Shown: positions 16,305 through 25,773 of the stretch, one piece after another
Numbering within the stretch: position 1 is the stretch's first letter
Layout of the letters: every line of letters begins with the position of its first letter
Source: Flavobacterium zhairuonense
GTDB taxonomy: Bacteria; Bacteroidota; Bacteroidia; Flavobacteriales; Flavobacteriaceae
Assembly: GCF_004352915.1 (NCBI RefSeq)
Contig: NZ_SJSY01000072.1
Location: 62,001 to 126,000 of the forward strand
Direction of reading: 5' to 3'
Length of the DNA stretch: 64,000 nt
Program-made: the position numbers and the translations under genes
The notes under the pieces: generated by a model
The model's database searches: none
What the model was told of the DNA's origin: nothing
Seen by the model: the letters and a program-made list of their open reading frames with translations, nothing else

Positions 16305-18905
16305 TTAGTTTTTCTTCTTAAATAATCCATTCAGCAAGTCGCTTGCTTTTTTGGTTACTTCTTGAGTTTTTTGTTCTTTTTCAGTTTTTGCAGCCTGAGT
16401 TGTATCTTTTGCTTTTGTGTTTTTATTGATCAAATCAGTTAAAGCAGCAGTACCTTTTTGCGTTAATTTTTCTTTTTGCTGATTTGCAACTTGAGTTGCT
16501 AAACTGCTAACAGCTGTTTTCATGTCCGTACTGATTTTCGGACTTGAAAAATTACCTGTAATCATCGCATTGATCGGAATGTTTTCCAGTTTTGCGGCAT
16601 CAGCTGGCGACATTTTTGCGATCAGAGCATTTGCTTCGCTTCCTAAATATTTGGCAGGAACATCAAATTTCAAGTTGTAATTCATAGTTTGGTCAAAACC
16701 ATGAGTTCCTCCAACTGTTACTTTTATGTCTTGATATTTAATATCGAAAGGTTTCACATTTACTTTTCCGTTATCAAAAGTCAAGGCCGCTTTAATGTCA
16801 TTTAAATTTACCTTATTCATATCGATAAATTTAATATTTGAGCTAAGCGAATTAAGCAAAGTGGAGTTTTTAGCATTTACCGTTGTTGATAGCAATTGTC
16901 CAATCAAATCTCCCGAAATAGATTTTAAATCTGGAGTTAATTCATTTGCATCAAGATTTCCATTTAATTTGATGGTTGAGTTCAGTTTCCCATTAATGAT
17001 TCCAGCAATTGGCGCAATTTTTTTCATCATGTCTAATTGCGTAAAAGTCTGCGCAATATCAACTTGATTGAAACCTAAATTCATATCAAATGTTGGCACT
17101 TTTTCTTTTGTTGAAACTGCTCCAGTCAAACCAATTGTTCCTCCAAAAATTGATGTTTTGAAGTTTTCTAAAAGTGCTTTTTCATCTTTGATGATTAGTT
17201 TTCCAGAAACATCTTTCAGTTTTAAATTGTCATATAAAACTGTTGTTGCTTTTGCGTTTAAAGTACAGTTCAAGAATGCTGGAATTTTCATTGCTTCAGC
17301 AGGTTTTGCTGGAGTTTTTGTTTCGGTCTTTGCAGGCTCGCCAGCGGTCATGAAATCATCAACAGCTAATTGATTCGAACTCATATTGAAGTTTCCTTTC
17401 AATTCTTGTTTTTTGAACATGAAACCGTAGAAGTTTTCTAAAACTCCATTGATTGCAAGATCGCTTTTTCCAGTAGTTGCATTAAATTGTTTTAAGTTGA
17501 TTTTGCTTGGATTAAACTCAACTAAAGCGGTGCTGATGTTCATTGCTTTCCCGTTTTCGTCAGTATATTTAAATCCTGACAAACTCATAGTTCCAGCATT
17601 TTTGATGTTTTGATATTGACTTTTTTCAACAGAAGCCATGTCAAAATTAGTCGTAACATCAGCTTTCAGAATACCAGCAAGAGGTTTATCCATTTTAATT
17701 GGATATGCTTTTGAAAGATTCGCCAAGTTGATTGTTCCTTTCAAAGCAGCATCAACCATTGGATTTACGGTAATGTTTTTAATATTCGCTTTAGCGTTAA
17801 AAACGTCTTGGTCAATTCTGAAAGACAGTTTGTCTAAATTGACGTAGGTGTCGTTTAGAATTCCTGTTTCGTTTATGATTTTAGTGTCAATTACGATATT
17901 TTGAACTGATTTTGGCAAGTTTGGATATTGAAATGAAGAGTTGCTTGAAGCAATTTCAATATTGAATTTAGGAACAGTAGTATCTGTCAATTCTCCTTTT
18001 GCAAAACCATTTACGGTAAAATCTCCGGTAGTTTTTACGCCTTCTAAACTTGATGCATAAGCAGAAGGAATTAAACCTAAGAAGTTTGTAAATGATGAAG
18101 TCGGGGTTTTAAATTTTAAATCGTAGATCTGCGCTTTTTCAGTCATTTGAATGAATCCGTCAAATTCTAATGGTAATTGATTGATCAAAGCTTTATTCTC
18201 TTTAAAAGTATATTTGCTTTTTTCAAGATCGATTCCTAAAATCGCGTCCAAAGTCAGTTTTACATTTTTCATGTAATTGATTTTGTCCATATCCAAAGAT
18301 ACTTTTGCAGTAGATTTTGTTGTTAAATCTAGTTTTGAATTGGTAAAATCTCCAGTTCCTTCGTGGTTTAAACTGTCGATAACCATTTTAATTTTAGAAC
18401 CTTGATCGATATATCTGAAAGTGAAATTTTCGATTTTATAGTTCTGAATTTTTAAAGCAAGAGGTTTGCTTTTTTCGTCTTTGCTTTCTTCTTTTTTATC
18501 TTTTAAAGCAATGTCGAAGTTTCCAACACCATCTTTATTAAAAATAATGTTGATTAAACCATTTTCAGACGTAATTCCTTGAATGCTCAACGGTTCGTCT
18601 TTTCCTTTGAAAAGTTCTTTGATGCTCATTTTTAAGTTTAGTTGGCCTAAAGAAACCAAAGTGTCACCTTCAAAAGGAGCTTTGTTGATAATTACCAATT
18701 TTTCAATCCCAACAGCTGCATTTGGGAAGTTTTTAAATAAACTTAAATCGGCATCAGCAAAACTTACTTTCGCATCAACACTTTCGTTGATTGCTTCGGA
18801 AATTTTTGCCTTGATCTGATCCTTAAAGAAGTAAGGAATGGCAAATAGTGCGGCCACAAAAACCACAATTACAATGGCGGTTATTTTTAAAATTTTCTTT
18901 AACAT
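16305..18905 (-). CDS. AsmA-like outer-membrane biogenesis protein
   Basis: An 866-residue protein using the ATG at 18905 (MLKKILKITAIVIVVFVAAL). An upstream in-frame ATG at 18947 would put 14 polar residues before the membrane helix and is less likely. One N-terminal membrane helix (about 5-25) is followed by a long beta-rich periplasmic region with repeated patterns such as LDLTTKSTAKVSLDMDKI. The C-terminal AsmA_2-like part is near 600-790. Such proteins are thought to be bridge-like lipid transporters between membranes. The C-terminus is Lys/Thr-rich. The gene is single and ends at a shared terminator. Confidence 0.85.
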   Translation of the reverse strand: MLKKILKITAIVIVVFVAALFAIPYFFKDQIKAKISEAINESVDAKVSFADADLSLFKNFPNAAVGIEKLVIINKAPFEGDTLVSLGQLNLKMSIKELFKGKDEPLSIQGITSENGLINIIFNKDGVGNFDIALKDKKEESKDEKSKPLALKIQNYKIENFTFRYIDQGSKIKMVIDSLNHEGTGDFTNSKLDLTTKSTAKVSLDMDKINYMKNVKLTLDAILGIDLEKSKYTFKENKALINQLPLEFDGFIQMTEKAQIYDLKFKTPTSSFTNFLGLIPSAYASSLEGVKTTGDFTVNGFAKGELTDTTVPKFNIEIASSNSSFQYPNLPKSVQNIVIDTKIINETGILNDTYVNLDKLSFRIDQDVFNAKANIKNITVNPMVDAALKGTINLANLSKAYPIKMDKPLAGILKADVTTNFDMASVEKSQYQNIKNAGTMSLSGFKYTDENGKAMNISTALVEFNPSKINLKQFNATTGKSDLAINGVLENFYGFMFKKQELKGNFNMSSNQLAVDDFMTAGEPAKTETKTPAKPAEAMKIPAFLNCTLNAKATTVLYDNLKLKDVSGKLIIKDEKALLENFKTSIFGGTIGLTGAVSTKEKVPTFDMNLGFNQVDIAQTFTQLDMMKKIAPIAGIINGKLNSTIKLNGNLDANELTPDLKSISGDLIGQLLSTTVNAKNSTLLNSLSSNIKFIDMNKVNLNDIKAALTFDNGKVNVKPFDIKYQDIKVTVGGTHGFDQTMNYNLKFDVPAKYLGSEANALIAKMSPADAAKLENIPINAMITGNFSSPKISTDMKTAVSSLATQVANQQKEKLTQKGTAALTDLINKNTKAKDTTQAAKTEKEQKTQEVTKKASDLLNGLFKKKN

Positions 18906-19022
18906 ATTTATAGATTTGAGGGTTTTACTTAAAATCAGACTCTGCAAAAATAGTTTTTTTTGCCAAAGAGCGAAGATAAAGTTTTCTTAAAAAAGTAAGA
19001 AATGGATTATTTTTGTTGAAAT

Positions 19023-19054
19023 AAAAAATCCGTTTGAAATTATCAAACGGATTT
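19023..19054 (-). terminator. Terminator for the alpha/beta hydrolase gene
   Basis: On the minus strand, AAATCCGTTTGA pairs with TCAAACGGATTT and is followed by a T run, just after the hydrolase stop. Confidence 0.85.
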
Positions 19055-19058
19055 GCTA

Positions 19059-20018
19059 TTAGTGTTGTGTCTGTTTTTTTATGAAGGAAACAATTTTGTT
19101 AGTCAATACTTCTGAAATTGGCAAGGTTTCATTATTATAGCTGTCAAAATTTGCTTTATTATCACCATCAATTATTTTCAGAATATGATTCATTTTGTCT
19201 ACAATTACCAATTCAGCATTGGTATTTGCTTTTGATAAATTTTCAGCATCCGTAATGCTTACTTGCAAATCACTGCTTCCTTGAAGAATTAAAACAGGAA
19301 CAGTCAGTTTTTTAATTTCTGTTTGAGGATCATATTTAAACCAAGAAATCAAATAAGGCTGAATGCTTGGCCTGAATAGGGAATTTAAAAGCGGGTCAAC
19401 TTTGTTTACTTTATTTCCAGCTTTTAAACTATCAATAATCGGGAAAGTCATTTCCTCGATCTGCTTATTTGATTTAGAAGAAATCTGCTCTTTTAACAAT
19501 TTGTCTGCCGATTCGCCCGCTCCGGCAATCGAAATAAATTTGTTTGCCTTTGCGCCCGCAATCATCCCAATTAATGATCCTTCGCTATGACCAATAACTG
19601 TTAATTGTGAAAAGCGTTTATCTTGTTTCAAAAAGTTGATCCAGCTTTTGGCATCTTCTGTATAATTTTCAAAAACCAAAGTCGATTCTGTTGGCGCTGA
19701 TGCTTTGCTTTCGCCAATTCCTCTTTTGTCATATCGTAATGATGCGATTCCGCTTTTTGCTAAAGCTTCAGCAAGCATTTTCAACGAATTATTTTTCATC
19801 TTCGGATTATTTCCGTCTCGATCCGTTGGGCCAGAGCCTGAAATAATCAAAGCAACTGGACACTTTTTTGTTACATCAGGAACAGTCAGTGTGCCGTAAA
19901 GCTGGTCGATATTGATTTTTAAAGTAACATTAGTTTCCTTAAAAGTATGTTGTTCTGTGTTTTGAGCATTTACAACAGAAAAGAGTAAAGCGCTCAAAAA
20001 CAAAAAGATCTTTTTCAT
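19059..20018 (-). CDS. Exported alpha/beta hydrolase (serine aminopeptidase-like)
   Basis: A 319-residue protein with a cleavable signal peptide (FLFLSALLFSVVNAQ, cut near residue 18-19). The oxyanion region reads ALIISGSGPTDRDGNNP, the nucleophile elbow is VIGHSEGSLIG, an acid candidate is in LQGSSDLQV, and the histidine is in VDKMNHILK. Probably a periplasmic esterase or peptidase. It begins 15 bases after the stop of sppA, so the two are likely one transcript. Confidence 0.88.
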   Translation of the reverse strand: MKKIFLFLSALLFSVVNAQNTEQHTFKETNVTLKINIDQLYGTLTVPDVTKKCPVALIISGSGPTDRDGNNPKMKNNSLKMLAEALAKSGIASLRYDKRGIGESKASAPTESTLVFENYTEDAKSWINFLKQDKRFSQLTVIGHSEGSLIGMIAGAKANKFISIAGAGESADKLLKEQISSKSNKQIEEMTFPIIDSLKAGNKVNKVDPLLNSLFRPSIQPYLISWFKYDPQTEIKKLTVPVLILQGSSDLQVSITDAENLSKANTNAELVIVDKMNHILKIIDGDNKANFDSYNNETLPISEVLTNKIVSFIKKQTQH

Positions 20019-20033
20019 TTTTTAAGATTTGAA

Positions 20034-21791
20034 TTACTTAATGTTAATTCCAAAAGGCATCATCGCCTGAACCCCTTTTTGTTTTTGAAGTTTTTTAATC
20101 TGCTCAATCATCAAGTAGTTTTCTTCGCCGATTTCTTCTTTTATGAAAGCTTCTTTGGATTTTGCAAAAGGCATTTTTGATAGAAGATCCCCAAAAGTCT
20201 TTTCGTATTCAGGATAATTTTGCGTTGAGTATGTTTTTACTTTAGCCATTTTAGCAGCTTCGGCAATAGCATCGTTTAATCCACCAATTTTGTCCACTAA
20301 ACCAATTTTCAAAGCTTCGCTTCCAGACCAAACTCTTCCTTGTGCAATAGCATCAACTTGTTCAAAAGTCATTTTTCGTCCCTCTGCAACATGCGTTACA
20401 AAAGTTTTGTAGATATGTTCAACGCCTTCTAAAGTGAAAGCTTTGAATTTTTCATCAACAGGAACAAACGGACTATAATTTGCTGCGTTTTCGTGTGTTT
20501 TTACTTGCTCAGTATTAATTCCTAATTTGTTCGCTAACGGACTGAAGTTTGGCAATATTCCAAAAACCCCAATAGAACCTGTAATTGTGTTGCTTTCGGC
20601 GAAAATTTTATTAGCATTGCAAGCAATATAATAACCTCCAGAAGCCGCATAATTACCCATTGAAACCACTACAGGTTTTACTTTTTTAGTTACTTCAATT
20701 TCTCTCCAAATCAAATCTGAAGTCAAAGCGCTTCCTCCTGGGCTGTCGATTCTTAAAACTATTGCTTTTACGTCATCATTTTTTCGAGCTTCTTGAAGTG
20801 CGCGTCGCATAGAGCCTTCGCCAATAACGTTGACATCTCCTTCGCCGCTTTCAATTTCGCCTTGAGCGTAAATAATTGCAATTTCGTCAGTTGCAGTGTT
20901 TGTTAACGCGGTTGTAACATTATTTTGTGTATAATCTTCAATTGAAATTTTATTGTAATCATCATCGCCAGTTACTTTCAATTGTTTTTTTATGGCGTCA
21001 TGATAAACATCTTCATAAGCTATAATATCAACTAACCTGTTTGCTTTTGCCAATTCTGGCGTTCTTGCTAACAAGCCATTTGCAATTTCGTTCAATCTTG
21101 GAAGCGGAATATTTCGGCTTTTTGAAATATCGGCAGAAACCGTTGACCAAATTGAATTTAATAATGCAGTAACTTGTTCTCTGTTGGCATCGCTCATTTT
21201 ATTTTCTAAAAATGGTTCGACAGCACTTTTGTATTTTCCGTGACGAATAACTTCCATGTGAATTCCAGATTTGTCTTGGAAATCTTTGAAAAACATTACT
21301 TCAGATGAAAGTCCTTTGAAATCTAATTCGCCTGCAGGATTCAAATAAACGGTATTGGCAACAGAATTTAAATAATATTCTTTTTGCGAATAAGCATTGG
21401 CGTAAGCCCAAACAAATTTTCCAGATTTTTTGAAGCTTTCAAGAGCGTTTCTCAAATCTTTGTATTGCGCAAGTCCAAGTGAAGATTCATCATTCAAGAT
21501 TGAAATTCCTTTTATATTATCGTCTGTTTTTGCCGCTTCAATGGCGTTGATGACATCGGTTATGCCGATTCCTTTTTGTTCTGAAAAAACAGTTACCCAA
21601 GGATCTTTATATTTTCCGGCATAGTCGTTTTTGATTTCTTTTAAATTCAATTCGATAACCGAATCCTTTTTTACCGAAACCGTATCGTCTCCTCCAAATA
21701 TTGCCCCAATAAGGATTACTCCAAAAAAGAATATCATGATAAATACAAAAATACCAATCACTGTGGCAATTACATTTCCTAAAAACTTCAT
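20034..21791 (-). CDS. sppA: Signal peptide peptidase SppA, 67K type
   Basis: Membrane-anchored serine protease that cleaves leftover signal peptides. The 585-residue product has one N-terminal membrane helix (about 5-30) and two tandem S49 domains, as in E. coli SppA. The catalytic lysine is in RHGKYKSAVEP in the first half. The catalytic serine is in GNYAASGGYYIA in the second, following IDSPGGSALTSD. Length fits the long form. A TATATTTG box on the minus strand (21835-21842) lies upstream. It is followed by an exported hydrolase. Confidence 0.95.
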   Translation of the reverse strand: MKFLGNVIATVIGIFVFIMIFFFGVILIGAIFGGDDTVSVKKDSVIELNLKEIKNDYAGKYKDPWVTVFSEQKGIGITDVINAIEAAKTDDNIKGISILNDESSLGLAQYKDLRNALESFKKSGKFVWAYANAYSQKEYYLNSVANTVYLNPAGELDFKGLSSEVMFFKDFQDKSGIHMEVIRHGKYKSAVEPFLENKMSDANREQVTALLNSIWSTVSADISKSRNIPLPRLNEIANGLLARTPELAKANRLVDIIAYEDVYHDAIKKQLKVTGDDDYNKISIEDYTQNNVTTALTNTATDEIAIIYAQGEIESGEGDVNVIGEGSMRRALQEARKNDDVKAIVLRIDSPGGSALTSDLIWREIEVTKKVKPVVVSMGNYAASGGYYIACNANKIFAESNTITGSIGVFGILPNFSPLANKLGINTEQVKTHENAANYSPFVPVDEKFKAFTLEGVEHIYKTFVTHVAEGRKMTFEQVDAIAQGRVWSGSEALKIGLVDKIGGLNDAIAEAAKMAKVKTYSTQNYPEYEKTFGDLLSKMPFAKSKEAFIKEEIGEENYLMIEQIKKLQKQKGVQAMMPFGINIK

Positions 21792-21959
21792 AAGTGTATT
21801 TTTTTAATAAGTAGCAAAAAAGCCTCTTTCGTTACAAATATATTTAAATGCGATTTAATTATAGAATCCAATTTATGAAATATTTGTAGATTTTACATTT
21901 TCAAACTCGATAAATAATACAACCGATTCTAAATTGTTTTTAGTTACTTTGCATTAATT

Positions 21960-23093
21960 ATGAAGTCACAGCATCAAGTCGTTTTATCAATAGGAAGTAA
22001 TCAAGGAAACAGATTAGCAAATATCGAAAGTTGTATTGCTCTAATACATCAAGAAGTGGGCACTGTTATCAGGGTTTCAAAACTATACGAAACTCCAGCT
22101 TGGGGATTTGAAAGTGATGCTTTTTATAATTGTGCACTGCTTTTGCATACCACTTCATCAGCGCAAAAAATATTGAATCAAGTTTTAAAAGTCGAAAAAC
22201 AATTAGGAAGAATTCGATCCAATCAAGAAGGTTATCAGTCTCGAGTTATTGATGTCGATATAATTGCTTTTGATGCCGAAATTATTGAAACTGAAAAATT
22301 GCAGATTCCGCATCCATTAATGCAAAACAGAAATTTTGTTTTGTTGCCATTTAATGATTTGAAATTAGATTGGAAACATCCCGTTTTGCAGAAAACGATT
22401 CAGGAATTAATTGCAGTTTCTCCAGATGATAGCATTTGTACTGCAGTTCAAAACTTGAAAAGTCCGTTGCAGGAAATTGCTTTAGAGAATTTCAATTATA
22501 TTGCTTTTGAGGGGAATATTGGCGCTGGAAAAACAACATTAGTACATAAAATTGCCCAAGATTTTAATGCCAAAACTGTTTTGGAAGGTTTTGCAGATAA
22601 TCCTTTTTTGCCAAAGTTTTATAAAGATCAAAATCGTTATGCATTTCCTTTAGAAATGTCTTTTTTAGCGGATCGTTATCAGCAATTATCAGACGATTTA
22701 AAACAGTTTGATTTGTTTAAAGATTTTATCGTTGCCGATTATCATATTTTCAAATCTCTGATTTTTTCTAAAATAACGCTTGGAGAAGACGAATATCGAT
22801 TGTACAGAACTTTGTTTGACATTATTTACAAAGAAATGCCAAAACCAGATTTGTACATTTATTTATATCAAAATACAGAACGTTTGCTTCAAAACATAAA
22901 GAAACGCGGTCGCAGTTACGAACAAAACATCGAAGCGACTTATTTGGATAAAATTAATACTGGTTATTTGGATTACATCAAATCTCAAACTGATTTGAAT
23001 GTTTTGATAATTGATGTTTCGGAGCGTGATTTTGTGAAAAAACATGAAGATTATCTTTTTATTCTAAATGAAATCAAGAAAAAAATTGAGTAA
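21960..23093 (+). CDS. folK: FolK / deoxynucleoside kinase fusion
   Basis: Residues 1-135 are 2-amino-4-hydroxy-6-hydroxymethyldihydropteridine pyrophosphokinase (folate synthesis), with SRVIDVDIIAFD at about 94-105. Residues about 178-377 are a deoxynucleoside kinase: P-loop GNIGAGKTT (185-193), LADRYQQL and the lid RGRSYEQN. The fusion joins folate and deoxynucleotide salvage enzymes in one chain; such fusions are known in Bacteroidota. There is no internal stop or frameshift. The gene is monocistronic, with a phrase repeat downstream. Confidence 0.93.
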   Translation: MKSQHQVVLSIGSNQGNRLANIESCIALIHQEVGTVIRVSKLYETPAWGFESDAFYNCALLLHTTSSAQKILNQVLKVEKQLGRIRSNQEGYQSRVIDVDIIAFDAEIIETEKLQIPHPLMQNRNFVLLPFNDLKLDWKHPVLQKTIQELIAVSPDDSICTAVQNLKSPLQEIALENFNYIAFEGNIGAGKTTLVHKIAQDFNAKTVLEGFADNPFLPKFYKDQNRYAFPLEMSFLADRYQQLSDDLKQFDLFKDFIVADYHIFKSLIFSKITLGEDEYRLYRTLFDIIYKEMPKPDLYIYLYQNTERLLQNIKKRGRSYEQNIEATYLDKINTGYLDYIKSQTDLNVLIIDVSERDFVKKHEDYLFILNEIKKKIE

Positions 23094-23095
23094 TA

Positions 23096-23205
23096 CCTCA
23101 ATTAGGAATGTGTCAATTAGAGAATGTGTCAATTAGAAAATTAGATGATTTTATGTGGTTTCAATAGCATTTTCTAATTATCAAATTGACAAATTATCTC
23201 ATTAT
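23096..23205. repeat. Tandem phrase repeat (ATGTGTCAATTAGA type)
   Basis: Two to three imperfect copies of ATGTGTCAATTAGA are followed by a rough inverted counterpart (TCTAATTATCAAATTGAC). Related sequence lies at 43135-43165. It fills the gap between convergent genes. Confidence 0.5.
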
Positions 23206-23552
23206 ATAATTCCAAGTTGTTTTCGAAGTTTTACAGATAATTTTTCCTGCACCAGATGATACGACTGCTGAATGTATTTTTCCCACTCAGATTTTTTCAT
23301 TCGCGTTATGTCATCAATTAAAACCCATTTGTATTTTGCAACATAAGGTGCAGGCTTGAAACCAGGTTTGGTGCTCATTTCTTCAAATTCTTCATCCAAA
23401 ACTTTAAATGAAGCCGAAGTTGGATTTTGATCAAGTCCAACAACACAATACATTTTGGTTCCAACAGAAAATACAAGATCATGATCCCATTTTATGTCTT
23501 CTGTTGTTCCAGTTAGCTTTTGGCATATTTCGCGAATTGTTTCTATATCCAT
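23202..23552 (-). CDS. MmcQ/YjbR-family protein
   Basis: A 116-residue protein of the MmcQ/YjbR family (double-wing-like fold, possible DNA binding). Marks are the opening ETIREICQKLTGTTEDIKW, the middle YVAKYKWVLIDD and the end SYHLVQEKL. Function is not established. It starts two bases after the stop of the T9SS cargo gene upstream and is likely co-transcribed with it. Confidence 0.85.
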   Translation of the reverse strand: MDIETIREICQKLTGTTEDIKWDHDLVFSVGTKMYCVVGLDQNPTSASFKVLDEEFEEMSTKPGFKPAPYVAKYKWVLIDDITRMKKSEWEKYIQQSYHLVQEKLSVKLRKQLGII

Positions 23553-23554
23553 AA

Positions 23555-25717
23555 TTATCTTTTTAATGAAAAATGACCTCTTAAAATAGGTTGTGTATTA
23601 TCAATTTTTAAAGCGTACCAATAGTCTGATGCCGGCAATGGTGCTTTATTTAGGGTTCCATCCCAATATTTTTTTGAAATGTTAAGTTGTGTTATGAATT
23701 TGCCGTACCGATCAAAAATAGTCACTTCTGCTTCAGGATAATTCTCAATCCCTATTATTTCCCAAACATCATTGTACGAATCATTATTTGGTGTAAAAAA
23801 TGCAGGAATATCTAGAACAATAAAACTCATTGAAGCAGTTTTACAACCACTTTTTTCTCTAGCGTAAGCCGTTTGCAAGCCGCCTGGGACATTCTGAAAG
23901 ACATTATAATTCTGGAAATTTATACCATCAATAGAGTACTCGTAAAAGTTTTCAAGATTATTAAGAATAATGGTTACGGTTCTATTATCAACTTCTATTT
24001 TTTGAATTTCAGGTGCAGGAAGTTCAATTACTTTGATTGTTTTTGTATTGGCGCAATTTCCTTCTGTAGAAGCTGTAACATCAACGAAATAGGTTCCCAA
24101 TTGCGAAACTGTTATTTTTTGAGTCGTCTCTCCAGTTGACCATAAGTAGCTCATATCGCTAATTCCCGCATCAAGTGTGACTGAATTTGGAGCGCACAAA
24201 ACGACTGATTCATTTTGAACGTCAGGCAACGGATAAATTTTTATTTCAATTGGAGTTCGTGAGATCGAACGGCAATCATTGTTATTGGCTTCGGCATAGT
24301 AAATTGTATTTGCCGAAATAGAAGATGTAATAAATAATGGTCCAGTTCCTAAAAGTACTCCGCCAGTTTTTGAGTCGTACCAATTTGCATCACCCTCAGA
24401 AACTGTAGCTTCTAAAAAAAATATTCCGGAACCGCATTCAGGTGCTGGACTAGAAACAGAAGTTACTACAGGGACTTTGTTTACTCTAACGTCAACTGGA
24501 ATTGTTTTAGAAAAGCATCCGTTATATTCTGTCGCAACATAAAATGTTTGATTTGAATTTAAAAATGGAGTTGTGAAATTAGGACCAGTGGCAATTAAAC
24601 TTGATCTAGTTTCATCAGTATACCAATTTATTGTTCCAACGGCACTTTTGGCTTCTAGTATTGTTGTTCCAGATCCACAGATATCTGGAGCTTTTGTTTC
24701 TGTAATTGAAAGCATGGTTAGTGAGGTGCTTGCGCTTATTTGCGGGTAGACATCGCCCGGCATTCCTCCATATTCAACAATATAGCCACGAGGATAATTG
24801 ACATTTGTTGGGTCAGAACTTCCATATAGTGAAGCATCGTTCCATCTTCCTTTTTGGCCATATCCTGGAGGCGTGATATACGCATAATCTTCAACGCCGA
24901 TTAATCGTATTTCGCCTCCATTATCGGGTTCTTTAAAATTGTTCCAATAAGCAAAAGTTGTAGTTGAGCCACTTTCACGACCATACCAAAATTGAGTTCC
25001 TTCTTCAGGGCCTGTTTCCCATCGCCATTCTGGTTCTTTTCTGGTGTCGCTTCCGCCAATCCATCCTGTTCCCGAAAGTTGTTCGCCAACAAATATCGCT
25101 TCATCTAAAGTAGTGATCGTTACTAAATAGCCTTTTAATCCAAAATAATTGCTCGCTGCGGCAGCTCTTTTAGCTTCTCCCCAAGAAATTCCTGGACTAG
25201 AAACAAATTTGTAATAATGTTTAGAAGAAGGCAAATAATTGGCTTGCCCCAAGCTTATTGAAAAATTTCTAATACCTTTTGGATCTAGTGAGCTGTTTTT
25301 AAATTCAACGGCTTTAATTGCCGTAATAAATTCAGAAAGCGAAGCTGTTTTTCCGGCAATATTTGAAATAACAAGAGTGCCAGAATCAGAGTTCCAGTTT
25401 GAGGTTAAATTAGGATGAGTACCAATTAAAGTCAATACGTCCTCATTAATCGCATATCCAGAAGAAATTTGTATGTAGATTGCGTTGATTTCTTCTGTTG
25501 CATTTATGGCAACATCGGTTACGATTTTTATAGTGCTTTGCGGACAATATACTTGATCTCCAGTTGCAGTAATTGCTGATGCAATTGCCATTGGTCTTTT
25601 TAAATCTTCTGTTTTAGGTTTTCTTTCAGGCAAATGTCTTGCATTAACAGCAAATAGTATATTACAAAAAAGTAATATAGATGTCAAAATGCTATTGCAA
25701 AAGAATTTAGTTTTCAT
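23555..25717 (-). CDS. T9SS type-B cargo with C-type lectin-like domain
   Basis: A 720-residue secreted protein. A signal peptide occupies about 1-26. An N-terminal region of about 130 residues is shared with the next gene. A C-type lectin-like domain (about 170-315) includes ITTLDEA, GTGWIGGSD and GRWNDAS. Two Ig-like repeats (about 340-490) are followed by a PKD-like segment (YLWSTGETTQ). The last 80 residues are the type-B sorting domain (FFTPNNDSYNDVWEI, EVTIFDRYGK, FSLKR end). It is exported by the type IX system and would sit on, or leave, the cell surface. The lectin motif reads EPDN rather than EPN. Confidence 0.92.
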   Translation of the reverse strand: MKTKFFCNSILTSILLFCNILFAVNARHLPERKPKTEDLKRPMAIASAITATGDQVYCPQSTIKIVTDVAINATEEINAIYIQISSGYAINEDVLTLIGTHPNLTSNWNSDSGTLVISNIAGKTASLSEFITAIKAVEFKNSSLDPKGIRNFSISLGQANYLPSSKHYYKFVSSPGISWGEAKRAAAASNYFGLKGYLVTITTLDEAIFVGEQLSGTGWIGGSDTRKEPEWRWETGPEEGTQFWYGRESGSTTTFAYWNNFKEPDNGGEIRLIGVEDYAYITPPGYGQKGRWNDASLYGSSDPTNVNYPRGYIVEYGGMPGDVYPQISASTSLTMLSITETKAPDICGSGTTILEAKSAVGTINWYTDETRSSLIATGPNFTTPFLNSNQTFYVATEYNGCFSKTIPVDVRVNKVPVVTSVSSPAPECGSGIFFLEATVSEGDANWYDSKTGGVLLGTGPLFITSSISANTIYYAEANNNDCRSISRTPIEIKIYPLPDVQNESVVLCAPNSVTLDAGISDMSYLWSTGETTQKITVSQLGTYFVDVTASTEGNCANTKTIKVIELPAPEIQKIEVDNRTVTIILNNLENFYEYSIDGINFQNYNVFQNVPGGLQTAYAREKSGCKTASMSFIVLDIPAFFTPNNDSYNDVWEIIGIENYPEAEVTIFDRYGKFITQLNISKKYWDGTLNKAPLPASDYWYALKIDNTQPILRGHFSLKR

Positions 25718-25773
25718 ATTTAAAAATACATTTTTTAATTGAAAACCTTATACGAAACGCTTAAAAATGAGCT

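Noticed and set aside
18905..18947. Start of the AsmA-like gene at 18947
   Set aside because: The added 14 residues are polar and precede a standard membrane anchor; the ATG at 18905 is better.
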